Shown here piece by piece: positions 1 to 10,002 of a stretch of DNA of 64,000 bases; position 1 is the stretch's first letter, and each line of letters starts with the position of its first letter. A program made the position numbers and the translations under genes. The notes beneath the pieces were generated by a model, which was not told the DNA's origin, did no database searches, and saw only the letters and a program-made list of their open reading frames with translations. Source of the DNA: Stenogyne calaminthoides (taxonomy: Eukaryota > Streptophyta > Magnoliopsida > Lamiales > Lamiaceae); the NCBI GenBank assembly GCA_037126765.1, contig JBBCBC010000026.1, forward strand, positions 11,520,418 to 11,584,417. The letters are read 5' to 3'.

Positions 1-369
1 TTTATGACGCAAGAACTGCAAACATTAAATGCAGACGTGGGGTTTGTATATTTAATGGCATTTAATGCGTATTTTTCACGTCCAAATACATTCCGTATTA
101 ATTCCCAATCGCACGATTATTTCACTTTATGGCCGCTTAATCTAAGCCGTCCATTTCAAAACACGAATACTCAAGTATTTGTGGGAACTCGTGCAAAATG
201 TTTCCCTCGCACCTTTAAAACCCTAAACGTTTTTTTTGCAGAAAAATCTTTATCACTTCCAAAAGAATTAACTTACTCTCGAAATTTGTCAAAACCTTCT
301 ACATAAATCACGTTTCTCATGAAGTTTTTGCAAATCGATCATTTCGAAGTTCATACTATTCGATTTCTG

Positions 370-580
370 GTAATACTGTGATCGTTATTTATTACTTTAA
401 TTTGTGTTGTACGTCTAAATGTATCGGTGGATTGTGTAATTCACTCATAATTCTTTGAAATTTCTTATTAATCTACAGTGTTTATGTTTAACGTATATCA
501 TATAATTGATTGTAGTGTAGTTGCCCTTACATTGAACTGATTCATAGCCCTAATTTGCTTTACATTTATGGGAATTACAG
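370..580 (+). other. Putative 5'-UTR intron of the element 1 extra ORF
   Basis: A donor-like TTTCTG|GTAATA junction at 369/370 and an acceptor-like GGAATTACAG at 571-580 enclose 211 A/T-rich bases. The acceptor ends two bases before the ATG of the extra ORF at 583. Element C has the same arrangement, which is why I call it an intron. No transcript evidence is available here. The sequence before it (132-155, CCGCTTAATCT followed by a CCGTCCAT motif) has a counterpart upstream of the extra ORF in C. Confidence 0.5.
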
Positions 581-582
581 AA

Positions 583-3500
583 ATGGCAACTTCTACTGAG
601 ATATGCGATTATGCTTCGATGATAAAACAAGTGATTGACGAGAAATATGTCATATTCAACACTACCAACGATCCAGAATCAAGGGAAATTTTGGATTGTC
701 TTAGGGGCATGTGGCCTCGAGCAGTTCTGCTATCGACACTTGAGTAGTGTTCATATTACTGAGTCGATAGAGTTTCTGAGAAATCTGCAGGAAACAAATA
801 ACAAGTAGTTATACTCGTTTGTTGGAGGAAATTGAATCGATGTCACGAAGGATGATCTTGGACGGTTATTCGGCTTACCTGTTGGACGAAATTATCCAGA
901 TGAATTTACCGCCGGGATGTCAGACAAGGAGTATTTGCAGAAGGTGCTGCTTAGGCCGGGGAATATTACAAACATCACTAATGTCAAAGTCCCCTATCTG
1001 AAAAGAAAATACAGATTGCTTTTTGAGATCGTCTCAAAAGTAATTCTAGGTATTGCCTTCAGCCCAGATGCTCTAACACAACAGAAGCAGCACGTCATGA
1101 CAACTATTATTGAGAAAGCTCCAGACATGAACTGGATGTGATTGTTCAAGAATCGGTGCTGCAAGAAACCTCTAAATTCGTGATAAATGCTGACAATCAG
1201 GTTGTTCTATCAAATAACATATGCAACATACACAAGGTGTCGATGATTCTGTCAGATAAGCTTCCAAATTACCCTTGGTCTGAGGCTAGAAGAAAGTCGT
1301 ATCCGGAGAAATTTAAGGCTCTACTATACAAAGACGAAGAGCTATCTGGTCAAAGAGATGACGACCCAACTCCTTATGTTCCTAAAACCAAGAAGGATAA
1401 GGGTCCAACCACGTCAGTACAATCTGCAGCCCAAGTTCATCCAAAGACAAGAGTTCTTAAAAGGAAGCAGTTGGCCAGCAAACCAACTAAGGAAACTGAA
1501 GATGTGAGTGAGAAAAGGCAGAAGAAGCTTACCTCTATGTTGCCGAAGAAGATTGGAATGCCATCTGAAGGTCTTCAGGATGAAGATTGTGATGTTGAGA
1601 TCTTGGAATCTGCTGGTGAGATGATGGCTGAGCAGGCTGGTGAAGGGACTGTTGCTAGTTCTGAGCGAACAGTCAGTACGGAGCGTGAAGTGACAACTGC
1701 TGAAGAGCCTGGTCAGGTGGAGGCTAGTGAGCAAGAAGAGGTACAACCTGAGGAAGCCCAAGATGAGTCTGAAACATCTGACTCAGCTCATCTTAGTTCT
1801 CTATTCAAGGGTCATGAACCCACGCATTATCCCAGACCACCTACTCCTCCTTCACCTCACCATGATGAGCCCTTACCATCACCTCCCAGACAACCATCTT
1901 CCCCGACTTAACCTACTAAACTGGAACTGTCTACTTCTGTGCAGGTTCCGATCGTTGAGGATCAACTCCCTGAGCCTACTGTACCACCAATTGAACCCAT
2001 CTCTATTCCTCCTCCTGCCCTTTCTACTGATGAAATTGAGCCATTAAAGGAAGCCACTCCAGATATTCAGACGGCACAGCAGAAAGCAATGTTTGTGTCC
2101 ACCACCCACAATCCATTCAACACAAAAATTATGTTTGAATCTCCTGAACCAGAGAAGCCCATTGTCAAGTTTCTGAGGAGAAGGGTTGATAACTTTATGC
2201 CAAAGCAATATTCCTTTATGGTGGATCATCCTGGAGTGCAGCAAATTGTCTCAGATGCTTTATTCTGGAGAGATGTTCATCTGCATCACATTGAGGATTT
2301 CTTGCTGCTCCTGGATGCATATGGGGGAGATGAGTTTGTTGATCTGGAACTAAAAATGAAGAATCTGACAGGCGTGGGAAGTGCTACTAAGTTAGCATCT
2401 AATGCTGATGTTGCCAGACTAGTCAACAAACTGATGGGTTATCCAGAGTTTGATTCAGAGGAAGAAGTTGGTCCATCGGAGTGGGACACTCAACATGCTG
2501 CCGATGAACCAGTTGAGGGAGTACCAAATGAGACCCTGACTGGTAAGGCACAAACTCCCGTCTTTATATTTCCGCCTGAAACCCTAGATCAAGTATCCAT
2601 GGCTCTTCTGGATGGGGTGAAGGCATCAGTTGAAACTCACTTCAGCACTCTTGCTGAGAAATTGCTAATTCAAATGGATGAAAGGACCAAGCAACTGGTT
2701 GAAGCAGAGAGGAATGAGACTTTGAAGAAACTGACGGAAATGCACTCTACCATTGCATTATCTGAGATGAACAGAGTAGAGTTGATGCTGCAAAAGCTTG
2801 GCTTGGAAGTCTCAATGCTTTCAACGGTCAGAGTCCTACTTGACGAAGCATACAAGTCTCTGATGCAGGCGGATTCCCGCTTTGAAACATCTGTCAGAAA
2901 ATTTGAGGTATCTGTCACAGTGGCCAAGAAAGCCTTGGAAGAGGCAGTTTAAAAAATGCTTGGACCTGCACCTTCATCTTCTTCGACTGTGAACATTCAA
3001 TCTATGGAGGTAGAGGATCTGAAGAAGGAGATACAATCTCTCTTCCAAACCTTGAAGAGGAATGTCCGACTTCTTTTTGATGCAACCAAAAAGGGGGAAG
3101 GAAAGGACGAAGCTGGTACATCAGAAAAACTCCAAGAAGGTCAGGGTCAGCTAACCATTGTAACTGCTACTGCTACTGCACCAACTCAGGCTACAGAACT
3201 GGCAGATACAGAGCTAGCTGAGTTGTTTTCAACTATTGAGGAGCACACTAAGCAGCTTGACCTTCATGACAAAGCTATTTCTGAACAGAAAGCTGCCATG
3301 ATAGATCTGACTTCAATAGTCGACAGGATTGAAGACTTTTCTTCAAATGTTCAGAAACAGCTACAAATAGAAGAAGAAACAAAAAACCTGGAGTTGGCCA
3401 GAAAGTTAGAAGAAGAGTTTGCTTCTGAATCAGCAGAAGCAGTTGAAGAAAGAAAGAAGCTGCAAAGAGTGAAAAAGAAGACAGTAGTGACCAGATCAAA

Positions 3501-4104
3501 TCAACTGCTCTCCTCTGAGCAGATAAAAGAACAACAAGAACAGATCAAGAGGAGAAGGGTCATGGAAGAAGCTGTCAAGAGGAAGAAACTGCGTGATGCT
3601 GGAGGACTGGACAGAGCCTTCAGAAGAAAGCAGAAAAAGAAGGCTGCTGCATCCAGTGCTGAAGTCGATGAGAATTGGATTGAGAGAGCCCTTCCTGCCA
3701 GCATGTACGATATACTTATCTACAGGGAAGATCTCCATGAACCGTGGAGAATAATAAAGACGGACTGGTTGTGTGATGTCTTTATGATTCAGCGTGTTCC
3801 AGAAGAGAAAGATGAAATGGTTTTTGATGAAATCTTTCTGGACTGGTTGGAAGCTAAGTATCCAGCCTTCTATCAAGAGGTGATGAGAGAAGGACAAATT
3901 ATGACAATGAGGCCTTCTGCTCCGAGATATGAATTTCTCATGCCTCCTCTGAAGAGAAATAAATACGATCCAGTGGCGTTCAGACAGGTCTACATCGATG
4001 CACTGGAAAGAGGGAACATTATTGAAGAAGACCGCCTGAAGGAAGTACTTAAAAGGATGTACGACATATTTCAAATTCCTGAAGGCTTGAGGGACAAGAA
4101 GTAA
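583..4104 (+). pseudogene. Extra (env-position) ORF of element 1, broken
   Basis: I do not recognise a characterised protein. The reading starts at the ATG at 583 (ATGGCA context). The frame shifts near 700-715, passes stops near 807 and 834, and shifts again near 1138. It then stays in one frame from 1138 to 4104 with two in-frame TAA codons, at 1909-1911 and 2950-2952. The total is about 1,170 codons. Parts shared with the element C protein are an N-terminal DPES motif, FLRNL, a D-L-x-R-x-F-x-LP motif, then KRKYRLLF followed by a LGIxFSPD motif. A Pro/Ser/Glu-rich low-complexity middle follows. The 2640-2940 and 3000-3620 stretches look like coiled coil with many Lys, Glu and Gln. The C-terminal domain has a W-L-x-D-x-F motif and an F-x-x-W-L/M-x-x-K-x-P motif. 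I see no signal peptide or membrane helix. Its position after pol matches env-like ORFs known in SIRE elements, but envelope function is not supported. Confidence 0.75.
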
Positions 4105-4306
4105 ACAGAAGAACAAGTCTTAGGTCAGGAGGTTTGGTAATACTTTTTGCAACGCTTTTCTGTACTTGTAAGATAATTATCTTAATGAAATGAATTACCT
4201 ATTTTCTGACCCTAAGACATCATTTCAATGTCTTTGACTTCTTGTGTCCCTGTTTTTACCTTCTTCTTATTTATCCATTTTTCTGATATATCTGTTTTGG
4301 TTCCAT

Positions 4307-4321
4307 AAAAAAGGGGGAAAT
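4307..4321 (+). other. Polypurine tract of element 1
   Basis: An A-run followed by GGGGGAAAT lies directly before the TGTTGGG start of the 3' LTR. This is the plus-strand primer site. Elements B and C have an equivalent tract on the minus strand. Confidence 0.85.
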
Positions 4322-4961
4322 TGTTGGGAAATTCGTAGTTTTGATGGAAGTTTCAAATCAGATAATATAATAGGACCAAATCGGACTTGTTAGTCGATCG
4401 ATTAACTAGATATCGATTTAGGATGACCAGCTGAGATGTATAGACAGCTGATGTAACAAGATAGGTCACATATTGAGGGGGAACTCAATGTGCAGAAGAT
4501 CAGAAGACCTACATCAGAATAAGAAGAAGACGAGTCTGCAAGTTGCACTAAGACAACCTGCATCAGAAGGACTAAATAGGTAGACTGATCAGGTTTTTGA
4601 ATGATCAGGTCGACTCAAGTCAAGTGACCACCAGAAGATCATCAAGACATACGTATTCATCAGACACGAAGAATATCAAACTAAGTTGGTAAATCAAACA
4701 CTGAATAAGTGTACTTGATAACCAATGAGAGAAAGACACGTATGTACGAAGCTGACATTGCAGGACAAGGTGCTTCAGAGTTAAAACGGCTAGAAAGGAC
4801 AAGCTTGCATGATTTCGGCCATACCGCTCCTAAAGCACGTCAAATCCGTCTGCAAACCTACCTTAAATAGAACGAAATTCAAATTGCCCTCCAACGTCTA
4901 GTTCGATTTCGTGCCTATAAATATGGGATCAAGGCTTCAGAGTAAGGTTACGGAAATTTTG
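4322..4961 (+). repeat. 3' LTR of element 1, truncated
   Basis: The LTR begins TGTTGGGAAATTCG immediately after the polypurine tract. The sequence GAGGGGGAACTCAATGTG near 4477-4494 and a TATA box (TATAAATA, 4916-4923) are shared with the LTRs of element C, whose full length is about 1,450 bases. Homology ends just after GGTTACGGAAAT, so roughly the last 800 bases are missing. The region 4400-4800 is rich in GATCAG, CAGAAG and similar hexamers, as in the other SIRE-like LTRs here. Confidence 0.8.
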
Positions 4962-4977
4962 GTGGGGGGTTCTCAGT

Positions 4978-6098
4978 ATTTTTTTTAATATCAGAAAATA
5001 TATTTCATTGATATAAGGGTATGAGAAGTACCCGAGTTTACAATGAGAGGATAAAAAATGCCCAAAGAAGTGATAACAGTAGCACAAACCAAAATAATTG
5101 TTCCTGATTTGATTATAAAATTAACCAAGAACTCTAGGCTTGCTACTCCAATCGGTATAGGATAGTTTGTGTCTCCATGTCCTTCTTGCACTTGTCCAGC
5201 TCCAAAGTCTTCTCTTTATATCTTCCACAATCTCCTTGATCTCATATGTCTCATTACAAAAAATAATGGCATTTCGAGATTTCCATAAAGTCCAAGTATT
5301 ACACTCCCATAATCCTACCATGAGGGTTTTACCATCCTTCCCTCCAATAAGTCTACTAAAATGGAGCAGGCTTATCTTCGGGTTGGATGTGAGGACCATA
5401 CAAATCCCAAACCAAATCGACATATTCCATTAAAAAACGAAACACAAAATAGTATTCAAATAGAACATGTCTTACATTTTTGGGTTCGTTATTGCAAAAC
5501 GAGCAATGGATGTTCGAGGCTTGTGGGAGTGCATTCTTTCTTCTAAGATTCATGGTGGTTGAAATAAGTTCCCATAATACGCGCCAAGCGTGGATGCTCA
5601 CCTTGGATGGTACCCACTTGTTCCATATTATGGTAAACACCTTCCTCTCTTCCTCATTGTTTCCCTCGTTGTCCTACATGAGATGGCTATAGGCTGCTTT
5701 CGTGGTGTAGACGCCATCCAGAGTGAATCTCAACTTCCAAAGGTCCTCCTTGTCATGTGTTAAAGTGCACCTGTTCAACATGATAATTAAATTGTTGACA
5801 ATATGCCCTCCCTCTCAAACAACTCCCTCCTCCATTGCCACTTCCACCTCCAAACTCCCACTCTCCACTCCCCCATCTCCCTCACCCTCAAATAATTGTT
5901 TTGGCATAATCTATATAATCTAGGAAAAATCAGTTTTAACTGCCTATCTCCTACCCATTTATCTTCCCAAAAAAGAGTATTTCTCCCGTCCCCTATTTCT
6001 CACCCAAGCCCCAAAAAAATCAGCTTTCCTCTTCCTCTCCCACCTCACCCCACCATCTCGAGACTCTCCCTCTTCTCCTCCAACACAGTCCATCCCCC
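4978..6098 (-). pseudogene. LINE (non-LTR retrotransposon) 3' part: end of RT and zinc-binding tail
   Basis: Read on the minus strand from 6098 downwards, the translation gives the region after the RT palm (an F-W-E-D-x-W-V motif near 6000-5950). It then gives a zinc-binding RT tail at 5640-5356: W-V-P-S-K-V, A-W-R-V-L-W, and a C-S-F-C-N-N ... N-V-R-H-V-L-F-E series. Last comes a terminal region with L-W-K-S-R-N and W-T-S-A-R-R-T-W-R at 5300-5120. This order is typical of plant LINE ORF2 C-termini. Several frameshifts and stops break it. A T-run at 4979-4987 on the + strand would be the poly(A) end of the minus-strand LINE. The 5' continuation lies beyond solo LTR D, at 7778-7925. I found no clear target-site duplication for the LINE. 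Confidence 0.8.
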
Positions 6099-7777
6099 TA
6101 TTGGAGAACGTTTTAGCCGGATCTATTCGAGGTGCAATTTAAATACAAATTTAAATAAATAATATACTACTATCATGAATTAACCTATTAATTCAAATAG
6201 CAAAAAACCAACAACATACATGCTTACAATAAATTTCACGTAAAGTCCTACACATGCAGAATCTCGGAGTTTACGTGAAACGTACCTCTTGAAGAGACAA
6301 CCGTTGAGACGATGGATCAACCCAAATGCCTTCTCAAGTATATCCCAAGCCCTTTGCTCGTAATCCGGTGGTAGATTCGCACGAACAAATTTAAGAAAGG
6401 AATAAAGAAAAAATTATTGCACCACCATTGTGGATTTCTAATTTTTCCAAGACTGGAATTGTGTTGGGGATGAAAAATTCATCCCCTATTTATAGGCATG
6501 AGGGTGGCGAAAAAATTAGGGCTTTAGTGGGATATGAAATTTCTTTATATCTTCCCCAAGATAGAATCTTTAATATATCTCATATATTCTATTTTCCATA
6601 TATATGTTCCCACAAAATCTTCCTTTATTTTTTCCTCATCTTTTTCGAAAATTTCACATAAAAAGACCAAGTCAAAGATTCTTGAATTTATGAGATAATC
6701 TTGTATTCCAAGAATACTTATCTTCCATAAAATCTTTCCAAGAAAATCTCCTTCTTTCTTTTCTTGTATTTTTCGAAAACTTGTAGAAAAATTAAACAAT
6801 AATTATTTCTTTAATTTTAATCACCGTTTCATTAATTGGACTTATATTGGGTTACTTGAGGGGCCTTTAGGAGAATTAAGATTAGACCTTCTAATGGGCT
6901 CTGAATTCTAATATTGAGCCACAACATCATTCAGCCCATTAATATTTTACTCCACTATAAAATTAATATTGCACTATCCATCTTAACCCATATTACGATA
7001 ATATGGCTCCTGGTTATTATTTTCCGCGTTTAAGATTATTTAGCCCATTAATTAATTAAGCCACTGAAAAGCTTTATATTAATTAATATCTTATTCCTTG
7101 GAGTAAAGACAGCTCAACATTATTATCCATACCGGAACTTAATCCACTTGCAAGATTCGTATGATAAAACTTCTGAGCCCACCAAGGGGACAAATCAAAC
7201 AAGACTTTCCTTGCACTTGTTTCTCTGTATTAAATCTTAGCAAATTGTCATGTAATTAATAATATTGCCCAAAATACAAAGTATAGAATCGCTCTCTGAT
7301 TCTAGACCCAACATAAATCAAAGCAATAAATATTAATCACACAAAATTCTATTTAAGTGACAGAGATTAAGAAATCAACAACCACTGAGGTCTAATTCTT
7401 CATCCCATAAGTTAGTACGGAATAATTTATCCTCTCTGTAGGTCCGCTTCAGCGCATCACAATGCACTAGCGCAATCTCTTGATCAAGACAGGCCAATCT
7501 GAGCTTTGCACTTCAACCCCTACCAATGGAGTGTTCAATTCCATCTAGGTTTGTGAAGATGTACTTATTTACAAGGAACTGTTAATGTGATCTTCTGTGA
7601 TCGGGTATCACCACATTAACTTCAATGCAATATGTATTAATATTGAACGGTTTGCAATAAATAAATAACATTCATTCATATTTAATGCAACAATGATAAA
7701 AGATTTATATTCAGTAAATAAGAGTACATTAGTCTGTTATACAAAGTAAATGCATATTTTCACGTATAACCCCAACA
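6099..7777 (-). mobile_element. Solo LTR D (same copia family as E and F)
   Basis: The segment matches the LTRs of element E and the reverse complement of the F LTR along its length. Shared parts are the CCGGATCTATTCGAG end (6117-6131) and the CAACCCAA..CCTTC segment. So are the TTAATTAATTAAGCCACTGAA block near 7050 and the TATAACCCCAACA end (7765-7777). It is flanked by CCCCC at 6094-6098 and again at 7778-7782, a 5-bp target duplication, and has no internal region. It is therefore a complete solo LTR produced by LTR-LTR recombination. A TATA box (CCTATAAATAGGGG read on the minus strand) lies near 6483-6497. The left tip reads TATTGG where TGTTGG is expected. It interrupts the LINE. Confidence 0.9.
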
Positions 7778-7925
7778 CCCCCAATACTCACCCATCTCGA
7801 TCTAATCACTCTTGCCCATAAACACCCAGATTTGTTAAAAAATCTCCACACCCATTTACCCAAAAGAGCCCTATTGAAACACTCAAGATCCTTTACCTCA
7901 AGACCCCACCACAACCCCCTAACCC
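7778..7925 (-). pseudogene. LINE RT fragment upstream of solo LTR D
   Basis: On the minus strand this stretch encodes a G-L-E-V-K-D-L-E-C-F-N-R-A-L-L-G-K-W motif followed by W-R-F-F-N-K-S-G and L-W-A-R-V-I. This is the conserved region downstream of the catalytic palm in plant LINE reverse transcriptases. It continues, across solo LTR D, into the LINE 3' part at 6098. The LINE is 5'-truncated: at about 7925 the sequence changes to copia gag. Confidence 0.8.
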
Positions 7926-8690
7926 CCCGCGATTTGGATTTACATTCTTAGTATGAATCACACCTTTTCCACGACCTTGAATTTGAGCATCATCATATGT
8001 TCCTTGACCACTACCTTGGTCTCGGCCTCGACCTCTCTCTCTTCCATGTGTACTACCGTTTCCTTGAGTTGTAGCATGTGCTTCAGGCATTGCTTTGGGC
8101 ACTGCTAGTGAGCCAACTGGTCTTGCATTATGATTCTTCATCAATAGTTGGTTTTGTTTTTCTACCACTAGTAGTGCAAAAATAAACTCTGAGTGGGAAG
8201 TGTAGTTTTTAGCCTTGTACTGCTGCTGGAGTACAAGATTACTAGCATGAAATGTTGATAAAGTTTTCTGCAACAATTCAGCGTTAGTAATTTTCTACTG
8301 ACATAGTTTCAACTGTGAACAATACGATGTAGCGTTGAGTTATATTCCGTCACAGATTTAAAGTCTTGAAAATGGATATTTAGCCAATAGTATTGTGCTT
8401 GAGGGAGAATTATGTGAGTCTGTTGATGGAAACGATCCTTCAAGTATTTCCATAAAACAGTAGGGTCTTTTTCAGTAAGATATTCATTTTTCAGGTCCTG
8501 ATTTATGTGGTGCCTGAGAAAATCAATGTCTTTGCCTTCTGCGCAACAGTGGATTAGGAACCTTGCACAATCGTTCCTATCAAATCAGATGAAGTTAAGT
8601 GGATTTCAAAATCAAGAGCCCAGGTCAAATAGTTATTGCCGTCAAGAGCAAGCTCAGCAAATTCTCTCTTAGTAATATCAGTCACCTTTT
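7926..8690 (-). pseudogene. Copia gag remnant (UBN2-type), unrelated to the other elements here
   Basis: Read on the minus strand from about 8690, the translation gives a G-N-N-Y-L-x-W-A-L-D-x-E motif. Next come, in shifting frames, the A-K-x-x-I-F and K-x-x-Y-L-x-x-x-D/K-P-x-x-x-W pattern. An open stretch (8276-7930) then carries F-H-A-S-N-L-V-L-Q-Q-Q-Y, L-L-x-x-E-x-Q-N-x-L-L-M-K-N-H and a Gly/Arg-rich tail with G-R-G repeats. This is the order of plant copia gag proteins that have a UBN2 (gag-polypeptide) domain. No zinc knuckle follows. The LINE joins it directly at the gag C-terminus. Multiple frameshifts make it non-functional. Confidence 0.75.
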
Positions 8691-9055
8691 TCTCTGAAAT
8701 TATCCAGAGAGAAAACTTAATATAAACCCTTTTTAAATATGATAATAATTTTTTTTTTCAACACAATAGAATTTTACCCGTTTTCAATCATTTTTTTAAT
8801 ACACAACAAGGGCTTCAAAAACATAATCCACAAATATAGTCGTAACGAATAATGACACTATCAAAAATGAAATTTCAGAAGTCATACTTGTAAACACTTA
8901 AATTCTATTATATTTAATAGTGTCATTTTGTGTTATGTAACACCCCCAAAATTACTATATGAATCATGATAATTTATACATAATTTATTTAACAAACTAA
9001 GTACTAGATGTCGATTTTTATTTAAGTAGATAATCTTTTATATTAAATGTATTAT
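8691..9055. other. AT-rich stretch with an LTR tip related to the TRIM-like element
   Basis: No coding signal is visible. About 8889-8942 (TAAACACTTAAATTCTATTA and onwards) resembles the first 50 bases of the LTRs at 30735 and 31501, so it is probably a fragment of that family. The ATTAT at 9051-9055 is the left target-site duplication of element H. Confidence 0.5.
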
Positions 9056-9096
9056 TGATGGTCCCGGTGGGAAAACCCTATATGAATCAGATCTAG

Positions 9097-9110
9097 TGTT
9101 ATCAGAGCAG
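9097..9110 (+). other. Primer-binding-site-like sequence of element H
   Basis: TGTTATCAGAGCAG differs by one base from the usual plant copia initiator-Met primer site TGGTATCAGAGC. It lies about 20 bases inside the inverted terminal tip instead of directly after an LTR. Confidence 0.55.
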
Positions 9111-9216
9111 GAGTTCTAAAGTTCACTAATTTCAAAGTGAACACCTGAACTGATCTTTTTAAAAGAAAACCCGTTTCTTTAAAAATGCATATATTTTAAT
9201 GTTTTGGCGTCATTAT

Positions 9217-9231
9217 CAAAAAGGGGGAAAT
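9217..9231 (+). other. Polypurine tract of element H
   Basis: CAAAAAGGGGGAAAT directly precedes the TGTTGGGATA start of the H LTR. It is nearly identical to the tracts of elements 1 and C, which suggests that H belongs to the same SIRE-like group. Confidence 0.8.
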
Positions 9232-10002
9232 TGTTGGGATATTTTAGTTTTGATGGATTATGCCAAAACATTATCAACTTGTGTTTTTGAAGCTAATCTA
9301 CAGATAACAAGTTGAGGGGGAACGAGAGAACAAATTGAGGGGGAACTCACGAAATTAGACGTAGATGATCGAGATCGACGAGGGCCGCAGATTTAGACCG
9401 ACGAGATTAGATGAAAGTTAGATGAGTTTCGAAAGTTAACCGATGAGCCGGCAAAATCAAGAGAGAAGAAAAGTTAAGCCACCGATCGTAAGATCGATGA
9501 TGGCTGCACGTGCACTGACGATGATCGTAAGAAATACCGAAATGATATGGTGATCAAGAGCGCATAAGCCGATCGTAAAGAAACCGACCGTAAGATCGTA
9601 AGAGAAGGTTGCAGATCGGAAGAAGAAGATGAGATCGACGAGATCGACGCGGATCGAGATCGAGATATGAAGATGAGCATGATCAAGATCGACGTGAATG
9701 AGATCGACATAAGCAAACCGATATGCTAAACCTAATGTAATCGACCGATGTTATCCCGAGATGTTGATTCGAAGATGTTGATCTCGATCGGTCGAAATGA
9801 TCGATCGTGCAAAGAAGAAATCGATAGCTCGAAATAAAAGTAATTCGGAAGGTCGATGTCGATAATTCATCGAGAAACGAACTCGGTCGGCTGAAAAGTC
9901 GGTATGCTGATTAGACAAAGTACTGTTGAGAAGTCACCAAGGCTCGATATACTACTGGCTCGATCGACCCGGACCTAAAGGCTCGGATAGAACCAAGACA
10001 CT
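9232..10002 (+). repeat. LTR of element H, left piece
   Basis: The LTR starts TGTTGGGATATTTTAG after the polypurine tract. Two GAGGGGGAAC motifs at 9313-9350 are shared with the LTRs of elements 1 and C. From about 9360 to 9990 the sequence is dominated by GATCG, CGATCG and ACCGA words. The LTR continues at 24312 after element B, with GACACT (9997-10002) repeated at 24306-24311. Confidence 0.8.

Larger units (their letters stand above)
1..4961 (+). mobile_element. Element 1: 3' part of a SIRE-like Ty1/copia retrotransposon with an extra ORF
   Basis: The gag, pol and 5' LTR lie outside the window to the left. What remains, in order, is a spacer, a 5'-UTR intron (370-580), a long decayed extra ORF (583-4104), a polypurine tract (4307-4321) and the first 640 bases of a 3' LTR (4322-4961). 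The order matches elements B and C, where an extra ORF sits between pol and the 3' LTR in sense orientation. The LTR start resembles that of element C: TGTTGG, then an A/T run, then a TTTTGAT motif and a TAATAGGACCA motif. The LTR breaks off just after the conserved stretch that follows its TATA box, where LINE-related sequence begins. Assignment to the SIRE lineage is inferred from the better preserved pol of C. Confidence 0.8.

Noticed and set aside
583..4104. Calling the extra ORF an envelope protein
   Set aside because: Position fits env-like ORFs, but I see no signal peptide, membrane anchor or glycosylation-rich ectodomain pattern.
3275..4116. Long minus-strand frames opposite the element 1 extra ORF
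   Set aside because: Antisense shadows of the codon structure of the extra ORF. The sense strand has motifs shared with element C.
9360..9990. GATCG-rich stretch as a biological satellite or binding-site array
   Set aside because: It is part of the H LTR. The same LTR's right piece has ordinary CAG/CTG words, and the pattern matches the CAG/CTG loss seen between the B LTRs, so a technical cause is more likely.
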